Below are positions 58,061-64,000 of a stretch of 64,000 bases of DNA, piece by piece. A program made the position numbers and the translations under genes. The stretch is from Semisulcospira habei (taxonomy: Eukaryota; Mollusca; Gastropoda; Semisulcospiridae), in NCBI GenBank assembly GCA_036245525.1, contig BTPG01000003.1:157884778-157948777 (forward strand), read 5' to 3'. How positions within the stretch are numbered: the stretch's first letter is position 1; every line of letters begins with the position of its first letter. Below the pieces are notes generated by a model, which saw nothing but the letters and a program-made list of their open reading frames with translations, had not been told where the DNA came from and did no database searches.

Positions 58061-58365
58061 CACTGTTTATGAAAAATCTAGTCCTCTTTAAAAACATGAG
58101 ATATCCTTAGCACAGGTAGTATTTTGAGGTCATGGTCAGTGCGCACTACTCTTTGAACTGTTCCCCAGCCAAAAAATCGGAAGTTTGTATTTATTAAAAT
58201 AAGATGTATGGGCATTTTTCTGTCAATGTTTAAATATGATCAAATGCAGCCCAACTAACGCCTCTCAACAACGAACGACAGCAAAGTCATGGCGCATAAC
58301 CACCTTCCACCAAAAGTATAGATAACACTTTAAACGTCTCCAAGAAGCGTAAGTCATACAAATAA

Positions 58366-58890
58366 TAATAATAATTACGGTATTTATAATGCGCTTATCT
58401 TATAATAATTATAACTCTAAGCGCGCACTCACAACTCGCGTACGCATGCGCACGCTTTAGACAACGATTCACGTACCACAAATAGTGAAATACATTACGA
58501 CAGTCAGCTTGGGGTGGGGAGTGTAGTGATATAGTGCTAGAACTGTTGAAAGAGGTGAGTTTTGAGGGCGGACTGGAAGGAGGAGAAAGAGTGTTTCTGA
58601 CGGAGAGAGAGTGGGAGAGTGTTCCAGGTGGATGGAACGTATACAGAAAAGGAGCGGGGGTCGAAAGTGCTGAGTTTGGTGCGGGGGATGTGGAGGCGGA
58701 GAGGGTCGGAGGCGGAGCGGAGGGAGCGGGGAGGAGTGTAGGGGTGAAGTAAGTTGGAGAGATAGGCAGGAGCGTAGTTGTTCAGGGACTTATAGCAGAG
58801 AGACAGAATCTTGTATTGGATGCGTTGGGGGATGGGGAGCCAGTGAAGGAGTTTGAGCAGGGGAGTGATGTGGTCGTACTCATGAGCCCG
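58366..58890 (-). mobile_element. LINE C-terminal fragment with (ATT)n tail
   Basis: On the minus strand: LLHWLPIPQRIQYKILSLCY, LNNYAPAYLSNLLHPYTP, DPLRLHIPRTKLSTFDPRSF, YVPSTWNTLPLSVRNTL and SSFQSALKTHLF. This is a well-known C-terminal block of CR1/L2/Rex-type LINEs. A 3' UTR and (ATT)n tail (58378-58366) follow. Confidence 0.8.
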
Positions 58891-59583
58891 GAGAACTCAT
58901 ATGGATCAATGCTTCTTGGAGATGTTTAACGTATTGTTTTAATTATGGTCCAAACTGCTTATCCGCCGTGACTTCGATCTCGTTCGTTGTTGGGAGTCGT
59001 TCGGCGTAAATGTAACCGCACTATGTATACAGACAGTCGCCCAGGTGATTTCTTGATAAGTTTGGCGTCTGTGGCCTTCAAAACGAGAGCGAAGTTCAAG
59101 TTAAGAGACTCATCCACAGACCCCAGCATCTTCTTAAAAGTCTGGCGTTGTGTTCAAAATATATACACTTGTTAATAAATGGGTGGGTGTCACTTCAGTC
59201 TTCTGCCGTCTACATCACTTCTTGTGGCTTCGCTGTTTGGAAATGCTTTTAAGTGAAGTCGTAAATATTACATGCAAAATTTTCTACCATCATTATCAGG
59301 AAATTTTATTTTTCGTGCACCGTGTTTTCCCGAATTTCATTTTCGTGCATCGCAATGTGACCCCTCCTCTATTCCACTCAAATCATGTTACACACACGCG
59401 GACGGATCAACAGAACATTAGTTTATTACCTTAAATATATAGTAATAGACTTACGACACAAGGATGCTTGCAGGCTTACTTTTCTAAGTGCTGAACAAGG
59501 TTGCACTTTGATTGCAGACAGAACGTGCCAGCGCACACATACGCACGCGCACATGCACACACACACACACATACTGCATAACT
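58891..59583. other. No gene seen
   Basis: AT-rich sequence. A (CA)n patch lies at 59533-59571, directly before the LINE tail. Confidence 0.5.
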
Positions 59584-61590
59584 TACTTACTTACGCCTGT
59601 CACCCCTACCCGGGTATAGGCCGTCGACGACAGACCTCCAGCAACTCCTGTCCGTCCTGTGCTTCTCCTTCGATTCTACTCCAGGTGGTTCCCAGTCTCT
59701 TGATGTCTGCTTGGAGGTCTCGACGCCAGGAGTTTCTCGGCCTACCTCTTTTCCTCTTTCCCTGGGGGTTCCATGACAATGCCTGCCAACTGATACTGGA
59801 AACTGGCTTTCTCAGACTGTGACCAATCCATCCCCATCTTCTTCGCCCAATTTCATTCTCTGCTGTTATCTGCTGTGTTCTCTCCCAGAGTCTGACGTTG
59901 CTGATCTTCTTTGGCCAGTGGATTTTCAAAATTCTTCTAAGGCAACTGTTCATGAAGGTCTGTACTCTGTTGACTGTGGTTTTTGTCAATCTCCAAGTCT
60001 CTGCTCCATATAGGAGAACTGCTTTTACATTGGAGTTGAAAATCCGGACTTTGGTGTGTTGTGACAGCTCTCTAGAACTCTACACTTTTTTCAACTGGAG
60101 AAAGGCTGCTCTGGCCTTACCGATTCGTGCTCAGACATCTGCATCAGTGCCGCCTTTTTTTTGTCTATGATGCTCCCGAGATAGATGAAGGACTCCACCT
60201 CCTCCAACGGGGTGCCAGCAAGCAAGACTGGTTCTTCCCTGTTTGCGTTCAGCCTCATTGTCTTTGTTTTCTGTTTGTGAATGGTGAGGCCCACTTGGGA
60301 CGAGATGTCAGCAAGCCTCGTGGTCTTGTCCTGCATTTGTTGATGAGTGTGGGACAGTAATGCCAAGTCGTCTGCAAAATCGAGGTCATCAAGCTGTGTC
60401 CACAGTGTCCACTGTATTCCACTTCATCTGTGCTCTGTGGTCATCTTCATGACCCAGTCTATGGCCAGTAGGAAGAGGAACGGAGACAGCAGACACCCCT
60501 GCCTGACACCAGTTCTGACCTGGAGCTCGCTGGTGAACTGCCCTTCGTGTATCACGCGACAAGTCATGCCATCGTAGCTGCTCTTGATCAGTCGGACGAG
60601 CTTTGTGGGTACACCGTAGTGTCGTAGGAGTTTCCACAGAGTCTCTCGGTCCACGCTGTCAAATGCTTTCTCATAATCCACAAAGTTGACGTACAGCGGG
60701 GAGCTCCACTCCAGAGACTGTTCCACGATGATGCGGAGAGTGGCGATCTGGTCTGTAGATGATCGGTTCTTCCTGAATCCTGCTTGCTGGTCTCTCAGCT
60801 GGGGGTCAACGGAGCTCTTCATTCTCTCTAGGATGATCCTGTTGAAGACCTTTCCTGGTACTGGCAGCAAGGTGATTCCTCTGTAGTTGGAACACTTGCT
60901 GAGGTCGCCTTTCTTGGGAAGCTTGATTAGGTACCCCTCCTTCCAGTCAGCTGGCATCACCTCCTCTTCCCAGATCTTTCCAAACAGTGGGTACAGCATC
61001 TCCACTGTTGTCTCTAGGTCTGCTTTCAGAGACTCCGCTGGGATGCCATCTGGGCCTGCTGCTTTGCCGTTCTTCAAAAATGCCACTGCTCTTCTGATCT
61101 CTTCCCGGCTGGGTCTGTCACAGCTGATGGGTAGGTCGGTCTTTGCCGGCTGGATGTCTGGGGGCTCGGGTGGGCTAGGTCTGTTCAGTAACTCTTCAAA
61201 ATACTCGGCCCATCTGTCGTGTTGGTCTGCTCTGTCTGCAATAGGCTTGCCTTCTTTGTCTTTTACTGGTCTTTCTGTATGGCCACACTTGCCCGACAAT
61301 CTTCTGGTAATGTCGTAGAGCTGTTTCATGTTGCCGCTGCCTGCTGCCTTTTCTGCCTCTGCTGCCAGGCTGTCTGTGTAGGCCCTCTTGTCTGCCCTGA
61401 TACTCCTCTTCACCTCGCGGTTGGCTTCCGAGTATTCCTCCTGTGCCCTTACTTTGGCTGCTCTCGTGCGACTGTTGTTGACAGCTGCTTTCTTCTGCTT
61501 CCTCACTTCTATCTTCTTCAAGGTCTGTGCCGACAGCCAGTCCTTGTGATGGTGTTTCCTGAACCCTACAGTGTCTTTGCAGGTTGAGTT
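59584..61590 (-). mobile_element. Second copy of the (TAAG)n LINE, 5' truncated
   Basis: Same family as 44623-47186, starting at aactcaacctgcaaagacac and ending in (TAAG)n. Its 5' end abuts the 3' end of the next LINE with a 2-base overlap. Confidence 0.88.
59606..61590 (-). pseudogene. LINE reverse transcriptase (copy B, broken)
   Basis: A 365-codon frame (61521-60424) has SGKCGHTERPVKDKEGKP, GKAAGPDGIPAESLK, NYRGITLLPVPGKVFNRI and GVRQGCLLSPFLF. It stops at TGA after TTEHR, where copy A has CGA. DLDFADDLALLSH follows in frame, then a shift near 60160 (IDKKKAALM for IDKKGGTDA), then VRLWERTQQITAENEIGRRR to RPRNSWRRDLQ. The GRRR codon corrects the reading of copy A. Confidence 0.85.
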
Positions 61591-63825
61591 CTTGGCTTGA
61601 CTTCGCGAACAAAGATTTTATAGGAGTTGCCCACGACGTCTGCAGGCTTGTTCGTGGCTGCGGAGGCCAATCCGGGACAGGCAGGTTCGACCGCAGTGGC
61701 TGCAGGGGGAGGTATGGCCAGGGTTCTGAGTTGCGGCATCTCTGTTTTTTCTCCTGAGCCGCTTGTCCTTAAGGCTAGCTCTGCGAGAGTCTTCAAAGGA
61801 GACAGCTGCCTTGTAAATGGTGGAGCGCCAGGTGTCACGGTCCACAGCAAGCGAAGACCACTGGTGGTGGTCGATTTGGCAGGCACTAAGTGACTTCTTG
61901 AGACAGTCTTTGTATCTCTTCTTTGGTGCCCCTCTGTCACGGTGTCCAGTAGCAAGCTCGCCGAACAGGGTGATCTTTGGTAGGCGATGATCCTCCATCC
62001 TGGAGACATGCCCCGCCCAGCGGAGCTGTGTCCGCAGCAGCAAAGCCTCGATGCTCACAGTTTCAGCCTGTTCAAGGACCTCGACGTTGGTGACATAGTC
62101 ACTCCAGTGAATGCCCAGGATGGTGCGCAGGCAGCGCTGGTGGAAGCGTTCGAGGAGTCGTAGTTGGCTGCGGTAGAGGGCCCAGGACTCGGAACCATAC
62201 AGCAGGGTAGTGAGGACCACAGCTCTGTACACGCTGATCTTGGTGCCTGTTTTCAGCTGTTGATTGTGCCACACCCGCTTGAAAAGTCGCCCGAAAGCAC
62301 TGTTCGCTTTTGCCAGCCTGCTGTCGAGCTCCTTGTCCAGCTTGGCGTCCGACGTGATAATGCAGCCAAGGTAAGTAAACTGGTGCACTGACTTTAGTTT
62401 AGACTCGCCAATGGTGATGTGAGGAGGGCGATACACTGTCTTGGGTGCCGGCTGATGGAGGACCTCTGTCTTTTTCAGACGGACCTCGAGTCCAAAGAGC
62501 TGGGCAGCGTCTGCAAAGCAGGACGTGATGCGCTGCAGGGCTCTCTCTGTGTGTGCAAAGAGGGCAGCGTCATCAGCAAAAAGCAGCTCACGAATCAGTT
62601 GGTCTAGGGTTTTTCGTGTGGGCCTGCAGTCGTCTGAGGTTGAACAGGCTGCCATCGAGACGATACCTGATGTACACTGCATCGTCATCATCGAGGTCCA
62701 CCGTGGCCTGCTTCAACATCATGCTAAAAAAGATGGTGAAGAGGGTCGGTGCCAGGACGCAGCCCTGCTTTACGCCGTTGAGAATAGGGAATGGTTCTGA
62801 GAGGTCATTGTTGAGTCTGACCTGGCCTTGCTGGTCCTCGTGTAGCTGGACAATCATGCTGAGGAACTTTGGGGGACAGCCAAGTCGCTCCAGGATCTGC
62901 CACATGCCTTGCCTGCTTACAGTGTCGAACGCTTTTGTTAGGTCGACAAACGTTACGTACAGCCCTTTGTTCTGCTCGCGGCACTTCTCCTGAAGCTGTC
63001 TCAGCACAAAGACCATATCGGTGGTGCTCCTGTTTGCTCTGAAGCCACACTGGCCCTCTGGGAGGTGGTCTTCAGCGATGGCAGGTACCAGCCGATTCAG
63101 GAGCAGCCTTGCAAGAATTTTCCCAGCAATGGACAGCAGGGTGATTCCCCGATAGTTGGAACAGTCAGACTTTTCGCCTTTGTTCTTGTACAGGGTGATA
63201 ACGACAGCATCACGGAGATCCTTTGGTAGTGTTCCTTCCTCCCAGCAGCAGAGAAAGAGGTCATGGAGCTTGTTGTGCAGTGCTGTGCCTCCATGTTTCC
63301 AGATCTCTGGCGGTATTCCATCAATGCCTGCTGCTTTGCCACTCTTGAGCTGGTGGATGGCTGTGAGGGTCTCTTCAGCGGTGGGCGGTTCGTCCAATTC
63401 AACCTTTACAGGGAGTTGTGGGATTTGTAGGACGACTGCTTCTTGAACAGTGCGCTCAGCGCTGAAGAGGCTCTGAAAGTTCTCCGACCAGCGGTTCAAG
63501 ATGGAGGTATTATCTGTGAGGAGTGCCTGGCCATTCGCGCTTTGCAGGGGACTTTGTACCAGGTGCCTGGGGCTATACACTGCTTTCAGTGCTTCGTAGA
63601 AGCCCCTGTAGTCACCATTGTCAGCGCAAAGCTGGGTCCTCTGTGCAAGTCTGGTCCACCACTCATTCTGGAGATCTCTGAGCTTGCGCTGTAGACTGCT
63701 GCAGACGAGGCGGAAGGCAGACTTCTTCACAGGGCAGGAAGGCTGGGCTAGGTGGGCCTGATGGGCGGCTCTTTTTTTGCTAGGTGTTCCTGGATCTCAA
63801 CATCGTTTTCGTCAAACCAGTCTTT
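61591..63825 (-). mobile_element. Second copy of the RTE-like LINE, 3' part
   Basis: Matches 10515-12755 of the full copy. It starts at KDWFDENDVEIQE (63825) and ends at tcaagccaag, lacking the last bases and the (CA)n tail. Its upstream neighbour is an inverted piece of the same LINE's 5' end. Confidence 0.88.
61618..63825 (-). pseudogene. LINE reverse transcriptase (copy B, two frameshifts)
   Basis: The frame 63730-62588 carries SGKAAGIDGIPPEIWKHG, NYRGITLLSIAGK, VDLTKAFDTVSR and GVKQGCVLAPTLF. An A5 instead of A4 run (62610-62614) shifts to the frame 62691-61618 with LLFADDAALFAHTERALQ, RWAGHVSRMEDHRLPK and CSHCGRTCLSRIGLRSHEQAC. A one-base loss near 63773 separates the first KDWFDENDV piece. 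Confidence 0.87.
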
Positions 63826-64000
63826 GGGCAGTGGGCAGATGTTCACATCTGCACGGGACATAGACGACCCCTCCCTCCACGAGTCCCCTGCTGCCTTGCA
63901 GGCCTGGCCGCTTGGCTGCGGAAGGGAGGAAACCCCTGACATCAAAGCCCCCGTGTCTCCGGGGAAGGCTTTTGAGCCAGAGACTAGGACAAGGACAGTC
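63826..64000 (+). mobile_element. Inverted 5' segment of the RTE-like LINE
   Basis: Plus-strand sequence equal to 8824-9010 (5' UTR of the full copy) with small indels. It points away from the minus-strand 3' part and continues past the window edge. Confidence 0.88.

Overview
The window is animal (invertebrate) nuclear DNA. It holds two intron-rich host genes in a dense background of transposons, with no operons, ribosome binding sites or CRISPR arrays. The mix of APE-type LINEs with simple-sequence tails, DIRS-like tyrosine-recombinase retrotransposons, a tRNA-headed SINE and many short hairpin elements at TTAA suggests a marine mollusc, perhaps a gastropod. That placement is inference. The protein assignments do not depend on it.

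Host genes. (1) A plus-strand LHFPL-family tetraspan gene has four coding exons (14498-14788, 15780-15906, 20482-20715, 25557-25693). They join in phase to a 262-residue protein of the LHFPL3/4/5 (Tmhs) type. (2) A minus-strand phosducin-like gene (PDCL/PhLP1) has seven coding exons between 50959 and 29821. They join in phase to a 297-residue protein. The genes converge, with stop codons about 4.1 kb apart. No shared function is implied.

Layout. 1-13 kb: LINE remnants, a tRNA-derived SINE, a broken proline-rich ORF1-like gene, an RNase H LINE tail with target-site duplication, about ten TTAA hairpin elements (three joined end to end), and a near-intact LINE with a 1075-codon endonuclease/reverse transcriptase ORF (9497-12724). 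13-26 kb: the LHFPL gene, its introns filled with hairpin elements and microsatellites. 26-51 kb: the PDCL gene. Introns 6 and 5 carry two large DIRS-like elements (about 30062-36132 and 36943-44010) and intron 3 a 470-bp non-autonomous relative; the two large elements run in the gene's sense. The second DIRS copy has a 722-bp piggyBac-like insertion at TTAA in its recombinase. Intron 4 has a LINE inserted into a hairpin element with a 13-bp target duplication. 51-64 kb: microsatellites, a decayed CR1/L2-like LINE interrupted by a second LINE, a LINE C-terminal fragment, then two head-to-tail minus-strand LINE copies. The last is joined at 63825 to an inverted piece of its own 5' end.

The most interesting signal is a set of short elements, about 30 in 64 kb. 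Most of the better preserved ones end in TTAA (or one base off) plus a C-rich terminus, and their cores are long palindromes. Several unrelated core families share this plan. One nested pair and one head-to-tail array show that TTAA is the target. They look like piggyBac-type MITEs that encode intronic hairpins.
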